DNA of 64,000 nt from Melampsora larici-populina 98AG31 (taxonomy: Eukaryota; Basidiomycota; Pucciniomycetes; Pucciniales; Melampsoraceae), in contig NW_006768799.1 in the NCBI RefSeq assembly GCF_000204055.1, positions 27,299-91,298 of the forward strand, written 5' to 3'. The first letter of the stretch is position 1. Each line of letters starts with the position of its first letter. The position numbers were made by a program, and so were the translations under genes. This document shows, one piece after another, positions 1 through 12,542 of this stretch. The notes under the pieces were generated by a model. It was not told the DNA's origin. It was given only the letters and a program-made list of their open reading frames with translations, and did no database searches.

Positions 1-422
1 CCCCTTTTTTTCTTTATCATTTACGCCATTATTATTTTGTTTATCATCATAAACTTATTTTAATAGTACCTGTTCACTTAAATACGCCCTTTATTACAGT
101 TATAAAGAGAAATTTACTTTAGTTTTATAGTCATAAAGACTTATTGGGAATAATATCAATCAGATATTGCTTATTTTTTTTCAGTTATCAATTGGGAATA
201 ACACTATAGCAGTGTTGATAGTAATACAAAGTGTGCTTTTGAAGTTAAAATTATGTGTGAAGTTATATTTCTCTGGTGCCTTATCAGTACTCAATACAAC
301 AGAGCTCTTTCTGATTGTGTTGTTTTAGAAGAGCAGTCCTTAGACAACTTCTACTAGTCATTTTATTAGTAGATTATCCTCTTCCAGCTCTGTATAACCC
401 TTGTTGGGTTATAAGTTCTACA
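1..422 (+). mobile_element. Right end of a long LTR (copy 1, truncated by window edge)
   Basis: The sequence is nearly identical to 34924-35344 and, inverted, to 53095-53516. It ends in TTCTACA at 422, the same terminus as the complete copy at 33716-35344, so this is the R/U5 side of a TG...CA long terminal repeat. About 1.2 kb of it lies outside the window. No coding region follows directly, so whether it is a solo LTR or a 5' LTR cannot be decided here. A short inverted repeat around TATAACCC/GGGTTATA sits just before the end. Confidence 0.85.
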
Positions 423-779
423 ACAGTTCACCACGTCTCAAGTGACGTTCTGTACGTATCAGTTGAGGAGGTGGCAGTGGTACTGAGACTGTTCAAATTT
501 GTTTTGGAATGATCAAACAGGGTATCAAACCCCACTGTGGTGTAGGGTACGCTTCTATCAACACATATTCACACCTATTTACACTATTTACATTTTCACA
601 AACCATTTAACCTCACTGATTCACAGAATACCATACAAAATTCGACAGCATGATTGTTATATACATGATCACAGGAAAAGATCTCCCCAGCATCTCATAA
701 TATCTTAAAGATCACAAGTTTATAATGTTGATACACCTTCAACTCCAGTGTAATGTTTGATAACGGGCAGTTGAGAACA
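423..779. other. Spacer without recognisable feature
   Basis: AT-rich sequence between the LTR end and the 3' end of the minus-strand pseudogene. The short open frames have no protein-like composition. I see no gene or repeat. Confidence 0.5.
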
Positions 780-2497
780 TCAACCTACCATGGATCTTGA
801 CTCACTTTGCGCTGCTTCTTCGGCAGCTAAACTATCCCAAGAACTGAAAGACCTCATCACATCTTGAATAGCGTTTCTGATGTTGACAGGGTGATTCTCA
901 TTCAATTCCAATTCCTCTAACGTCAATCCGTCTTGGAGGTCATACCAGCCCGGCGAAATGAGAGATAGTTGAAACCCTTTTGGAGGGAACCGATCTTTAT
1001 CAGGGGTGGGGGCGTATACACCCCTTTCGACCAGTTGTTTCGCATGTCTGATATCTTTTGGAATCCTTTTACGCTTCCAATGGGCCTGGTCAAGCAGACT
1101 AATGAGAGTATCCAGCTCGGAACTCCGCCATTCGAGTCGCAACTTCTGACGAGAGCCGCAAGAGTTTGTTGTCACGAGTTCATCATCAGAATGGATGTCA
1201 TGATGAGACAACATTTCAAACTCGGCCAAGTCTTGGCCAAACAATCTGGCAGCATTAGCCAACCTTGCTTCGTAAATCTACAAATCATATCCACATGAGC
1301 TTATGCTTTTGATCTGGATCACAAGCAGAATGATTAGACCAACCTTTGTTTTGTTGAGTCTCTTGTTTGTGATTGATTGAGTCTTGACAATCTTTTCTTC
1401 GAGGGTCTTCTGACCCGCTGGAGTCTTCATCAATTCGCAATTCCGAGTCTGTTCACGATATCCCGCATCCTTGTTGGCACACCAGCGTCGGAGACTTCTT
1501 CGCGGTTTGCAGCGGTATTATCCTTGACAAGGATACCGAAATCTTTTGCTCCGTTCGCTTCGTAGGCTTTGACCCAATGAGATAAGATGATTGTACAGGT
1601 TGCAGAGTTCCAAGGAGAATCGTATGGTGCGCCCCAGTCAAAGGTGCACCTGGGAAAACCCGCCATAGCTAAAGTTGCTTCACATTGAGATATGAAGTGA
1701 TGAGGATATCTTGTTCGAGCATTTGATAACATGCGTGATTTGAAGATGACCGGCTGCATTGGTTTTTTGAGAGCTGCCATTTCTGCTGCATCCTTTTCAA
1801 TTGCCTTCTTTTGTTTTCGGTTCGGTTTGAAATCAGGGCCTTTCTTTTTAATGTATTGTTCCATTGCTTTGTCCTGTGATTCGCGGATATAAGTTTCTCG
1901 AACTTGCTTTCGATTAAGCCAGGCGTTGCGCTCCTCGTCGGACGGAGGGTCAGGAAGTTTTGGAACTCCAGCATTTTCCAAAGCTGAAGTGCCCCTTGAT
2001 TTGCGCGGAATGCCCATTAGCATGCGAGTGAATTCCTGGATAGCCCTTGCCAGAGGTGTCGCCGCTTTCGGCACCAAGTGGGCCCCCGCTATCTTCCCAA
2101 TTCCTTCATCCCGGTGTCTAATCTCAGCAGAAACTTTCAACTTTGCGGCTCTCTTTCTTTTACGATCCAGGAGATCTTGTTGTGTAAGGTCGCCATCTGG
2201 TACCAAAGTAGATCCCAATTAGTAAGATCATGAGCAGGCAATGCGGTTTCAGACAATCAGGACCCACCAGAGCTTTCCTCATCATCTGAATCCGTGTGCG
2301 CAGGGGGATTGTTTTGATCTATGTACATAAGGATATAGATAAGCTACCATTAGATCTCCAACACCAAATACGTAAACAAACATGATCAATGAGCACATAC
2401 CATCTTCTGTTTGAGTTTCTTCGTCAAGCCTTCGCTTCTTGCCAGAACTATTTGACGGACCGGGAGTAATTTGTGTACCAGTAATTTGAGAACTCAT
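780..2497 (-). pseudogene. Broken multi-exon gene of an uncharacterised rust-type family
   Basis: Starting at ATG 2497, a first exon (MSSQITGTQ...) ends at 2401 before a GTATGT donor. A second exon begins near 2318 after a TAG acceptor and is acidic and Ser-rich. The main block (2218-1430) is Lys/Arg-rich and contains FDWGAPYDSPWN and LSHWVKAYEANGAK. The reading then shifts by one base near 1430 into ELMKTPAGQKTLEEK. After an intron at 1343-1278 the last exon runs to 780 (ANAARLFGQDLAEFEML..., HSDDELV). An in-frame TGA near 2260 and at least two frameshifts mark it as a pseudogene. The style matches large hypothetical-protein families I remember from rust genomes. I know no function and see no catalytic motif. 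Confidence 0.55.
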
Positions 2498-3906
2498 CTT
2501 GAATATATACACAAATCTGAACTTGAATCGAGAGCAATTTTTAATGAAGATTTTTAAAAAGAGGGTGGCAAAGAAGATATATACAGTGTTAAAGAAACAG
2601 AAAAGATAAATTCCCACTTGACAATAAGTGGGAGGTTTTATAACGTCAATACCATTGAGGTTATGAAACCCTCCAAGGACTCCACCTTCACCATATTGTT
2701 TGGTTTGAGCGGTAAACGGTGCGCTCGCACCACCAAACCGGGCACAACCCTACATCCGAGTCAACGATGCAGGGACTGGGGTCATCTACCAGTTGTGTGC
2801 TACTTGGACCCTTCCACCGCGATTTCCAACCTCCTAACACATTCTACAGAAGCATACCCCAAACACCATTTGACTTTCTTACCCTTTGTTCCTACTATTT
2901 GATCAATACCTAAGGTTTGGCCTAGTCAGACTGTGTCGCATTAGCCAGGGTATCATGTAGAACATAAGTTTCGGATACCGCCAGGCGTACCACCTCTTTC
3001 AATAAGATTCGTTCTCACCAAATTGCTGTTGCTGTGAGGGTTTTCCCATCGGAAATAGGTGCAGAAGCATTTCCCAAGATACCACGCGTCCACATCAACA
3101 TCGCAATCGAACCACAATTTCCTAAATCACTTCAAAAAAACACAGAAATGCATAATGCATGTATGGGACATCAACTGTGTACTATCCAAATGTACAATTG
3201 AACATTTTTGAAACTTTTCCTGACCTTTCACGCATAGCTATCAGACCCATGAAATTTGAAAATTATGTGGTCTGACTTCTACTTGACTTGCTTCTTATTT
3301 TGGATCAAATTAACACTTTTTTCAGGAAAAGTTTTGAAACATCAGTAACACAATATTGTGGGAGCTATTTCATGCTCAGTTTGACCAAAATATATACTCA
3401 AGTCTGAGTCAAACATATGCAATAGTATTTCAAACTATCAATCACAGGCACACAATTTTTTGTGTATCAAACCCACTGTAGCAACTTTCAGTTTGCGTTT
3501 GTAGGCGCTATATATTCAAATCTATGTCGAATCTCAGGAATTTTTTGAAGTATTTAACAACTCCAGTTTACAAGGACCGATGTAAACCATGATGAGTCAC
3601 ATATAAACAGCACATTCCATTGTTCAAACATCAAGACGGTACCAAATTTTTTGATATAGAGATGTTGTTTTTACCACATCAACAACATTTCTTGGAGCTT
3701 ATGGAGGTGTTGAACCACACATAACATTCACATCAGTACAACAAAACAAGTAGAAGGATTGAACATATTCTGATTTTGTAACGGACAGACAGATATGGGG
3801 TGATAATCAAGATTTTGGGATAAGGATTCCTAAATGGAAACCTGCTCGGTTTTAAGGTTGGTCATAACAACATCGCGTGATGATTATAAAGAGGACGTCA
3901 TGATTA
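2498..3906. other. Intergenic spacer, nothing recognised
   Basis: Mixed-composition sequence between two minus-strand pseudogenes. Open frames at 2618-2913 are short and unconvincing, and 3100-3900 is AT-rich without long frames. I found no terminal repeats or target duplications. Confidence 0.4.
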
Positions 3907-6803
3907 TTACTCTACTTGTTGCGCATCTAGATATAGTAGACTTGGTGAAGTTTCAACTGTATTACGATCAACACCATGTAACACATCAATTTTGGCGTTG
4001 ATCATGTTGATTTCATCTTGCGCTTTTTTCAAGTCTTCCAAGCGCGCAGGCATTGATTCTTGTAGTTCTTTCTGGAACTCTGAAAATATGGTTTTTGATC
4101 TATGAACTTCAGCCTTTAAACTTTCAAGTTCAACCCGGAGGGGAATCTCTGCATTGTTGAGTTGATCGTTATCAGAAACGGGTGTGTTGGAGACTGATTC
4201 GGTGTCGCTTTCCGCAAATTCATCAGAGGACACCCCTTCGTCGCTGGTATAGTAAATGTTGGGGATTTCAGTATCGTTAGGATCCGTTCGAAAACATCCA
4301 CTTTCGACAGGCGGGAAGATTGATAACATATGGTCTAAGTCCGGCAATACCGAGGGCTTCATTTTGAGCGCAGCAAGTTCGGCCGGTAGTAAAGAGCCTT
4401 TGAATTTATCGCTATACATGTCGGAAGGAAGGTGTCGTGGTATGAACCCATAGTCATCTGAACCCGTGTGTATGTACTTGCGAGCCGGACGAGCGGGTCC
4501 AGCAAAATCGTGACGGGATTTGGCATTAAATTGGACCTGTGACTCAATGAGTTCCATGAGTGAAATTGTTTTATCAGACCACCATCGAGGTATTTGAAAG
4601 TGTAATTCGTCGACAAAGCACACCCCCGCAATGACTTTGACTTCGAAACAATTGCCCATAACCGAATAGTTGCGCGGTTGGAAGATGGACGTTAACTTTG
4701 GCTCAACACCCGACTTGATCAGGTAGGCGCGATATTCTTCAAAAACCTGTTTTGAAACTCCGTCAGCATCACAGGATACAAAACAATGAAGATGTAAAGC
4801 TGGCTGACCCTTTGTTTCTCGGCTAGCATGTGATGATACACCATAATCTCTTCGTTTTGGCATTGCTGCTTGTACATCGAAGCATGGCGCTTGAATTGGA
4901 TCTCAAGGACTGGCAATATCATTTGGCGTCTGAGCAAGTGTTGGTTGATGGTGAATTTATAAGAACGAGATTGAATCGCCCGGTAGAAGGAATTCCAGAA
5001 CACTTCACGGGCCAAGGTGTTTACTCGATCCTCGAGGTCACTCTCCCAGTCAAAGGAGAAGCGTCGAATGCCCCATCGCATCAAATCTTTTTCGACTTCG
5101 GTGAAATCGGTGGGCTTCATGTGACCACCCGTTTTCACAAAGTCTGTATGTTCGATTAGGGTTCGGGATGAACCGTGAGGGAGTTGGGATCCCACTGGGA
5201 AGCGCTCAAGTAACCCGTCTTTCTCAAGCTCCGACAGAGAGGGTGGGATTGGTGATGCCTCCGACTCTCAACACATTAATACACGAAGGTGTCTACGGAC
5301 AAGAGACTGAGGGAGAAGAGAAACAAGAATAAGTGGTAGGTATCCAGGACCAATCTGATCTAAAAAAAACTCACATGAACACGGATCGTCTCAAATTTTG
5401 AAAGAGTCCCCAGAGTCTTGTTTTTACGAATGGCACAAGCCCACATCTTGACACTCTTTGAGTGATTTGGAGAGATTTTATAAGGGTTCAACATCATATT
5501 GGAAAGGATTAAGACTAGTGTTTTATAGTGAGATATGATAATATAGATCAATCAAAAGTTGGAGAGCAATACGATTTTATGTATAGATAATCCTAGGGAA
5601 ATTGGGAGTCTTCTATCAAGCACAGGGATGAACTGTAAGGGAGATATACGGGCGGGAAGATGTATATATGTATTGAGAATGAAGCACCGTGAACATTTCT
5701 CAAAGTGCTTTAAGAGAGTTGGCAGGGCAAACCAAAGCTTTGCGGTATTTTTAACAATCTACCATATGTCTTTGTTGATCCGAGGCTCACTTGCCGTGAT
5801 GTGATCAGGTGAATAGGCGAGCGACATCCAACTTTTATTCATGCAGTTTTGTTGAATGTATCTCATAAGAATTTGAGAGCGCACTGATCAATTAATAGAT
5901 TGATGTTGGAAACGTGCGGCAGAGGGATCTTGTTGGTTTCGAACAAATCTTAAACCGGTGAATGTAATAGTGGAATACCTTCCAATCTACCATATGTCTC
6001 TGTTAATCCGAGACTCACTTGCCATGATGTGATCAGGTGAATAGGCGAGCAACATTCATGGTTATTTATGCAGTTTTGTTGGAATGTATCGCATAAGAAT
6101 TCAAGAGCGAGGGCACTAATGAACTACGAGGGGTACACTGGATTAATAGATTGATCTTAGAAACATTTGGCAGAGGTCTCTTGTTGAATTCAAACGTATC
6201 TTCTTCACAACGGCGGATGAGAAAGTGGAATGCCTTTGTAACAACATGTGGTGGAGATATGTGCTTAGCGAACAACCGTTGTGCAAAACAAAAGTAAGAC
6301 AAGTGAGATCAGTCTTCCTACGTTTCAAAGTCTCACCGTCTGAGCACATTAACAAGGGGGATTGTAGCATGAATACAAAAACTGTTTTGTAGGTTCTGTC
6401 TCGCCTCTACAGAAAGTCTCTCGTGTGCGCACACCGACTTGCAACACTGATACAGACACGGTGCTTCTTGCAAAATCCGTTCCTGGTATGTGAAACCTTT
6501 GTAGTATTCATTTCGATTAGCCGGAGGGGGATTGGGGGGATCGTCCTCTGCTTCAAATTCGTCAGCCCTTTGAAACGCTTTGTATCGGTCGGGGCTTGGA
6601 GGCTGCTCCTGTTCAACTGGCTGTGCGTTCACTTCTCCAGCATTAAGTGGAGGTTGCTGGAGTCGCAATAGGGCAGCTTCTGCGGCTTCTTCCTCGCGCT
6701 TTTGAGCATCAGCGAGCCTCTGACTAGCAGCACCTTGATTGCGTGGTTTGGAGGCTTTGGTTCTTTTGGACCGAGTTTTGATTGCTTCGCCAGGTAATAC
6801 CAT
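3907..6803 (-). pseudogene. Eroded multi-exon gene, unknown function, with a duplicated exon segment
   Basis: Likely start at ATG 6803 (MVLPGEAIKTRSKRTKA), giving a basic then Glu/Ala-rich exon to about 6385 that contains CLYQCCKSVCAHERLS. A donor-like GGTGAG follows. A short exon (HISPPHVVTKAFHFL) lies near 6243-6066, and a second diverged copy of it lies near 5985-5846. From about 5268 a frame (SELEKDGLLERFPVG... RRFSFDW) runs to about 4866. There it must shift to the frame that ends at 3907, which carries ETKGQPALHLHCF, HFQIPRWWSDKTISL, an acidic Ser-rich stretch and a C-terminal predicted coiled coil. The shift and poorly matching splice phases suggest decay, though a missed intron is possible. 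I do not recognise the family. Confidence 0.45.
5754..6237. repeat. Tandem duplication of about 235-250 bp
   Basis: The segment beginning AATCTACCATATGTCT at about 5754 recurs at about 5986 with moderate divergence. Landmarks such as GTGATCAGGTGAATAGGCGAG, TGCAGTTTTGTTG and TTAATAGATTGATSTT occur in the same order in both. Each unit contains one version of the short minus-strand exon with the motif NKxPLPxVSxINLLI. Confidence 0.75.
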
Positions 6804-6860
6804 GTCAGACGGCGTATGAAAGAGTAGTAGTAGGATGAATTGAGTTTGTACAGAGGACAA

Positions 6861-8607
6861 CGAAAGTTGGACAACACAGATAGCGGAATACGGGGAGACT
6901 GGAAAATAACCTGATTACTTCGGGGGTTTTTCCCCATTCACTCAGCCTCAGTTCATAGAAAACAAGTCATATTTCAAATGGATTTACTAGGGCCTCTTAC
7001 ACTCCTCACTCTATGAAACTATGAAATTAAAACAATCAATCTGTTTCTTTGGATTTCCTCACCAATTTCCAGCAAAGTCAGGTATTTTCTCTTTTCCTTC
7101 TTTATCTTTATCTAACAATAACAATAAAAACACCTGGTTCATAGACAGGTTTTATGAACCATAATACCTTTTGGGCATTTCTTTCCAAACTTCGGGATTA
7201 TCTAAGAGATCCTCTCCTTTGTTTTCCCTTGGATGTTCTGTATTGTTTTTAATACCACTCAAACAGTGAGTCTAACAATATCTTTATGCAAGTTATCAGT
7301 CAGAAATATTCCAAATATCTCTATTATGTATTGTTGGATAAGATAGGAAGCTTTTCCATTGTGTTATTTCTATCAAATCAAGCGATGAAAATGTAAAGAT
7401 GAGTCCAATAAGTATGTTGTACTTGCCAGATTACTTGCATCTGGATTTAATGAAGACTAATCAATGTTTTCCTAGCAAGAAATGGAGAGAGATGATAAGA
7501 TATAAGATATCAATAGAAGTAAAAACAACATGAATAATCAACACAGAGCATTTCAATGACCCTCTGATCATCAAATCAAACAAACCAAGCTGTTCATTAT
7601 TTCTTTCGAGTTTTTCTTCGAATACATATCTTAATCTCTCTTCATAACTTTGGTCATGCATTCATGCCGCTTGATCATTATTTCTTTCAAGTTTTTCTTC
7701 GAATACATATGTTAATCTCTCTTCATAACTTTGGTCATGCATTCACGCTGCTGTAGACTATAGCAAATGAATTAGATGTGGCTACAACAGCCACAACATA
7801 AACTTCTGCAGCAAAGTCTTCCAAACAAATCACTTGATATTAAGAGATTAAGAAATTGTTATTGATTTTCAAGAGACACAGCTCAATCTTATTTCAATCC
7901 TACTGAATCTCGTATGTTGGCACTGGTTGAAAAATATATAGAAAGGTGCTTTTTTGAATCCACTTATCAAAATCTAACTGATACATTGATTGACTCCTCA
8001 TAACCGATTATCATTGATTGATATTGATCAAATAAAAATAATGTAAACAAGATAATCAAGACCCTTGTCAAGTGCTTTGAGGAGATCCTCAATATCTCCA
8101 AATCAACAATTGTAATCAAATCTGAACCAATCTACATTTTTACAAATTTCAAGAGGACAATCAGAATCTATTTCGCTAGAGGAATATTACAAATCTTTTA
8201 CAACAAAAAAACCCAAGCTTTGAACACATTTTTTGCTTCTTTCACCTTTTTTACGATTACCTTGGCCATTACTTCCCCCGCTTCCTGACCTTTCCTGACT
8301 CATTGGTAAATGATTTTACTATGTATATGAAAGAAGTTGACTGTCAATCAAGATGAACTGACACGTTGAGGCTGGGAAAGGTCACATACAGACACTTTGA
8401 CAGATTCAAATCAAATGCATAATTAAATACAATGAGAAAAGCAAGGTATGTACATAAAGATAGTTCTCGTCAAATTTTAATTCAAGTTGATCTTTAAATC
8501 AAAAGTGAAACCTCCATCAAATTTTGATTCGACAATTTGCCTTGTCCTTACGTATCATCAACTTTTAGAATCCACATACAAGTTTCCCCTCCTCAGTCTT
8601 TCGAAAA
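6861..8607. other. Long AT-rich spacer containing an 81-bp tandem duplication
   Basis: No gene is visible. Two units with a period of 81 bp lie at about 7589-7669 and 7670-7750 and share CATTATTTCTTTC and CTTTGGTCATGCATTCA. The rest is A/T-rich and, upstream of 8608, presumably contained the promoter of the plus-strand gene. Confidence 0.55.
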
Positions 8608-10796
8608 ATGCCTGCAAACACTCGCAACACTCGATCTAACCAAGTCTCGAGCCGATCTACACGAACGGCTGCCAGCAAAGCACCCAAAGCACCTGCAACT
8701 CGCCCCACCACAAAGTCCCTCCGTCAAGGTACCAAGACAAACCCATCAAACAATATCAGTACTCTCAATGAGACCATCACTAATACGAATGACGATGATG
8801 TGACACGTAACCTCTCCAATTCAAACAACGGTGTTGAAGAGCAAACGACTCGTAATCAAGATATCACTGATCAAACAACCAATGACAAACAACAACAGTT
8901 GAATCAACCTAAGACTTTTATCTCGCGCTTCCCAGGATTAGACCTCGATACCTTTCACGAGCATCTCGACTAGTGGACTTTGGTTGGACTCCGTGAAGCA
9001 AACGCAAAACAAGCTCCAAAGGGAACTAGGGCACCAACTGAGATTAGAGCGGTGTTCAAAAGTATCCGCTTAAATTACGAGAAGCAGATGCTCATGGCTG
9101 CTTTGATGGGAGGTCTTCATGAGGTGGTGGTCTGGAACCTTGTGTATGTTACAACTTCAATCCAAAAGATGTCTTCGAGTTCTTATGCCATTGTTTGGAT
9201 TTCTTCGGATGTGATATAGGGGTGAAGGATCTAAAAAAGCTCATTTCAATCCGTGGATTCGATTCCTAGCTTTTGGTGTTGAGGCTTTAAAGGAACCATG
9301 TATGTGATTTACAAGATTTACTTTTTGTTTTTTTATGTAGCGATTGACTAATCAAAACGCACAGTACCCGAGAAAGCAGACTCAACTGGATGGGCCTCTC
9401 GTAATCGCAAGGTTGCAGATCTCTGGAAAGCCCTCAGCGATGACGAAAAAGACGTATTTCAAAATCCGTATTTCTTTGCTTTAGCCAACCTACCCGATCT
9501 ATCAAATCTACCTGCTGAAAATGACAATTCCAATATTGAAGACAACGATAATCCCACCTTTACTCATATAGATGGCTCAACAGTTGCACCTCAGGTCCAT
9601 CCACTCACCGAGGCTGAGAAATCAAAGTATGAGCCTATTTTCAAGAGGCTCGTGGATGTGGAGAAGCTTCACATCTGTCACGGAAAGCCTGAACCGACGC
9701 AATCAATCGCTACACTTCAAAAGAACTCATTAGCGGCCTTGAAAAAAGCTCATCATGATGTAAGTCTGATTGTTTCTCATTCTTTTCTCTTTACACTTGA
9801 TCTTGTTGTTCTTTACTTACTCTGCCATCTTTTCTTTCTCTTTATTCATTCTTTATGGTGTGATCTTCTTCCATGTTTAATTATTGTATGACCACCGTTG
9901 CTAACCTCTTTGAACAGTTTTCAGTTGTCTGTCAGCGTTACCAGATCACCTACTATGCTACAGCTGTCAGCTGCGGTGACATTGAAGGTTGGATTCAAAC
10001 TTATTCAAATAACACGCTGTTTGCGAAATGGGCCACGGACGACATGAAGATACCCGGAAGTCTTTCTTCATACGTCAATGGAAAAAAAGCCGCTGAAGTA
10101 ATCGAAGGCAGCAAGGTACAGCAACCGAGTGATGAACGTAGAACTAGACTGGGCAGGATTTTGAATGAATTAGTTGGTCAGTCAATTGAATTGTCTGTTG
10201 TTTGTGTGATCCAACAGCCTGCTAATGGTCACTGATTTCTTCTTCATGGGTGTACTTTTTGCTTTTATGGTAGATGCCAAATCAAGAGCAAGGGTTGGCC
10301 AATCCGAATAGTACAACGCGAAGGCAGCCTTCTCAAGAAATCGGATATGGAGAAAGGCCATTGTGGAGCTAGGGATGCAGTAGTCAAGTGCTGGCTGGAC
10401 GACATCGAAAACAAGAGATTCATTATTGAATCGATCCCAGACTCCGAACGATTACAAATCAATTCCAACGATGAACCTTCCCCTAATCAAAATCGATCAA
10501 AAAAGCGTGATCAACAACACCACTCTGGGTTGGATCAAGACCAATCAAATAAACGTAAAAAACACCGCAAGAATCCAATTGTGAATCGAGACCGACAAAC
10601 TCAGAAAAAAACAAATGGGTCTATGAGAAGGGAACTTAAAAATTTGGCTAAAGGTAAAGGGAATTCAAGATCTAAACATCAACATAGGGTTGATGAAGCT
10701 GAAGACTATGATGAGGATGAAGACTCTGATGAAGACGAAGACTTCAATAAAGATGAAGACTCCGACTCCGATGAAGACTCCCAAGGCTCAGCGTAG
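8608..10796 (+). pseudogene. Broken multi-exon gene, rust-type hypothetical family with acidic C-terminus
   Basis: Exon 1 starts at ATG 8608 (MPANTRNTRSNQ..., Ser/Thr-rich). It has an in-frame TAG at 8971 and then WTLVGLREANAKQAPKG. Two further frames (NFNPKDVFEFLCHCLDFF; NPWIRFLAFGVEALKEP) lead to a GTATGT donor near 9300. Exon 2 (9364-9759) reads PEKADSTGWASRNRKVADLW and contains HGKPEPTQSIATLQ. Exon 3 (about 9919-10176) has FSVVCQRYQITYY and SNNTLFAKWA. The last exon (about 10275-10796) has RIVQREGSLLKKSDMEKG and CWLDDIENKRFII and ends in a Lys-rich then Asp/Glu-rich low-complexity tail. The stop and frameshifts confined mostly to exon 1 make a pseudogene likely. The pattern recalls a large anonymous family of rusts; the function is unknown. 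Confidence 0.6.
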
Positions 10797-10866
10797 TTTT
10801 ATATGCAGGGATAAACCTTGATGACAACTAAAAGGTGGTTTGCACTATTTCCGTTTTTTTGTTCTT

Positions 10867-11060
10867 GTTCTACATATTGTAGATTGTATGTGCTCGTTTT
10901 GCTTTATTACAAATTTTTGAAGATGAGAAGGACAAGTCATTTTCCTTTTTTTGTTCTACAGACCGTGGGTTTCATGTGTTGCTTTCTCTTATTACAACTT
11001 TTCGAAAGTGAGAAGCGCAAGTTATTTTCATTTTTTCGTTCTACAGATTGTAGATCTTAT
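10867..11060. repeat. Tandem repeat, about 86-bp unit, 2.3 copies
   Basis: Units begin with GTTCTACA at 10867, 10953 and 11038 (the last partial). Each contains ATGTGYTSGTTTTGCT-like and GARAAGSRCAAGT-like segments. It lies just after the stop of the preceding gene. Confidence 0.7.
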
Positions 11061-11600
11061 GTGCTGGTTATACTACTTTTATAAAACCTTTTGAAATGAA
11101 ACGAGATGTGTGATTGATTTAATATCTACGTACAAACACTCGAATATATTTGAATGGAATAAGATGAATAGCATGTAAACGTGAGTCTTACAAATTTCCT
11201 TCACAATATTTTGAATCGGCTCTGGTATACAACAAGAGACATTGAATAAAAATTGAATAAAAGTCAGATTCACCGATTTTGAAGTTGAGAAATGAATTTA
11301 TCAATCATCTCCAGTTTAAAGGGATTGTACCGTATAGTGGTTTTGAAGTTTGATGTTGTGGATTGGGTTGTATTGTGGTTGTATCTTCTGGTCTTGTGAA
11401 GTTTGCACTTGCATCGGTAATACAATTCATTTCCAGGTCTCCAATCTTCTCCGATTGAATTCGTATTGAATAAGTAAAGTTGAGTCTGTGTACTGTTACA
11501 TTGTGAGAGATACGTGAGAGTCAACGAGAGGAAGTGAGGATAGGCTGAGCTGGTCGCTGAGCTATTACATACAGGGAAGTTGAAGCAGGAGAACTGGAGA
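11061..11600. other. AT-rich spacer
   Basis: No coding region, terminal repeat or RNA gene is apparent. Confidence 0.4.
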
Positions 11601-11721
11601 GGCCTTCAGAGCGATCTGAGAGGTCTTCAGAGCGCTCTGAGTGCCTCTCAGATCGCTCTGAGGTCCTCTCAGATCGCTCTGAGTGCCTCTCAGATCGCTC
11701 TGAGTGCTCTGAGTGCTCTGA
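11601..11721. repeat. Minisatellite rich in TCAGATCGCTCTGAG
   Basis: About five degenerate copies of a 23-24-bp unit built from CTCAGATCGCTCTGAGTGC and its close variants, itself partly palindromic (CAGAGC/GCTCTG). On the minus strand it would read as repeated QSDLRGT, but there is no convincing surrounding gene. Confidence 0.8.
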
Positions 11722-11933
11722 CTTGTGTCTTCAACCTCATGGTGAATTTTTGAATGCAATCAAAGTGAGATATGAGGGCATACTATGTTGTGTATTGCTG
11801 GAAAAAAAAAATCAGGGATTTGACTTGTAAAAAATGACTTGTGGTATCAGAAAGTAGCGCACCAGATCATCTGGGCTGCACTGCTGCCAAACTCCGGCTT
11901 CCAGTCCATCATATTACATGCTGTACAGTCGAC

Positions 11934-12542
11934 TTACATGTCACTTGGTGCAGGTGCCACAGGTGCCTTGGCCGCAATTTCAAAATCCCTAAGGAATTTC
12001 TTGACATCCTTTTCCCTACTAAACCTCAAATTAGGATCTTGAGGAGCAATCTTCACACTCTTCTTTGACTTCTTCCTCCTGCTCTTCCGCCTACTCCTTC
12101 CTTCATCTTCACTACTCTCCACTGAACTCTCCTCCGAGCTGCTCTGACTGCTACTTTCACTACTTTCTTCATCACTCGTCTCCCGCCTTTTCTTTTTACC
12201 CTTCGTCTTCTCCCGTTCTTCCTTCCTTGCTTGGTCCACTCCCTCCTTGACCCTCTTCTGCCACTGCTCCGCCATCATCTGTTCCATCCGCCTCATCATG
12301 GCCTGATTCTCCTGGAACTGCTTCTCCCACACCTCCTTTCCTTCACCATCGGAAGGTGACTCCTCGCCGGCTCCCCTATACTCGCCAAAGAGTTCATCCA
12401 CCGCTGGTGCCGCCGCCGGTGCTCCTTCTGCCGCTGGCACCTTAGGGGTCCTCTTGTAATGCCCAGTTGGTGGCACACCAAGACCCTCCTCCCCATCCGA
12501 CGTGCTAGCCGCTTTTTCTCCTAACAGTAGGCCTGAATCCAT
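11934..12542 (-). CDS. Gag-like low-complexity protein, probably the N-terminal part of a retroelement gag
   Basis: A 202-codon frame begins MDSGLLLGEKAAST. It has an Ala/Pro/Glu-rich front, then a charged predicted coiled coil (EKQFQENQAMMRRMEQMMAE, about residues 72-95). A Ser/Glu and Lys/Arg repeat region follows, and last DPNLRFSREKDVKKFLRDFE. That ending resembles the start of the capsid-like domain in basidiomycete retroelement gags, an inference from memory. The frame stops soon after, so the capsid and zinc knuckle are missing. A separate chromatin or nucleolar-type protein cannot be excluded. Confidence 0.45.
   Translation of the reverse strand: MDSGLLLGEKAASTSDGEEGLGVPPTGHYKRTPKVPAAEGAPAAAPAVDELFGEYRGAGEESPSDGEGKEVWEKQFQENQAMMRRMEQMMAEQWQKRVKEGVDQARKEEREKTKGKKKRRETSDEESSESSSQSSSEESSVESSEDEGRSRRKSRRKKSKKSVKIAPQDPNLRFSREKDVKKFLRDFEIAAKAPVAPAPSDM

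Noticed and set aside
3907..6803. Possible KDZ-transposase associated protein because of the CCKSVCAHE cysteines
   Set aside because: No DDE-like or FGLDGNF-type KDZ motifs are visible; the cysteines alone are not enough.
11601..11721. Regular repeats that might suggest a CRISPR array
   Set aside because: The units are directly adjacent without unique spacers and the genome is eukaryotic; this is a minisatellite.
11844..11856. TGGTATCAGA followed by AAG, resembling the initiator-Met primer-binding site of Copia elements
   Set aside because: No LTR end with TG...CA and a target duplication precedes it, and the nearby gag-like frame is on the other strand. It may be chance.
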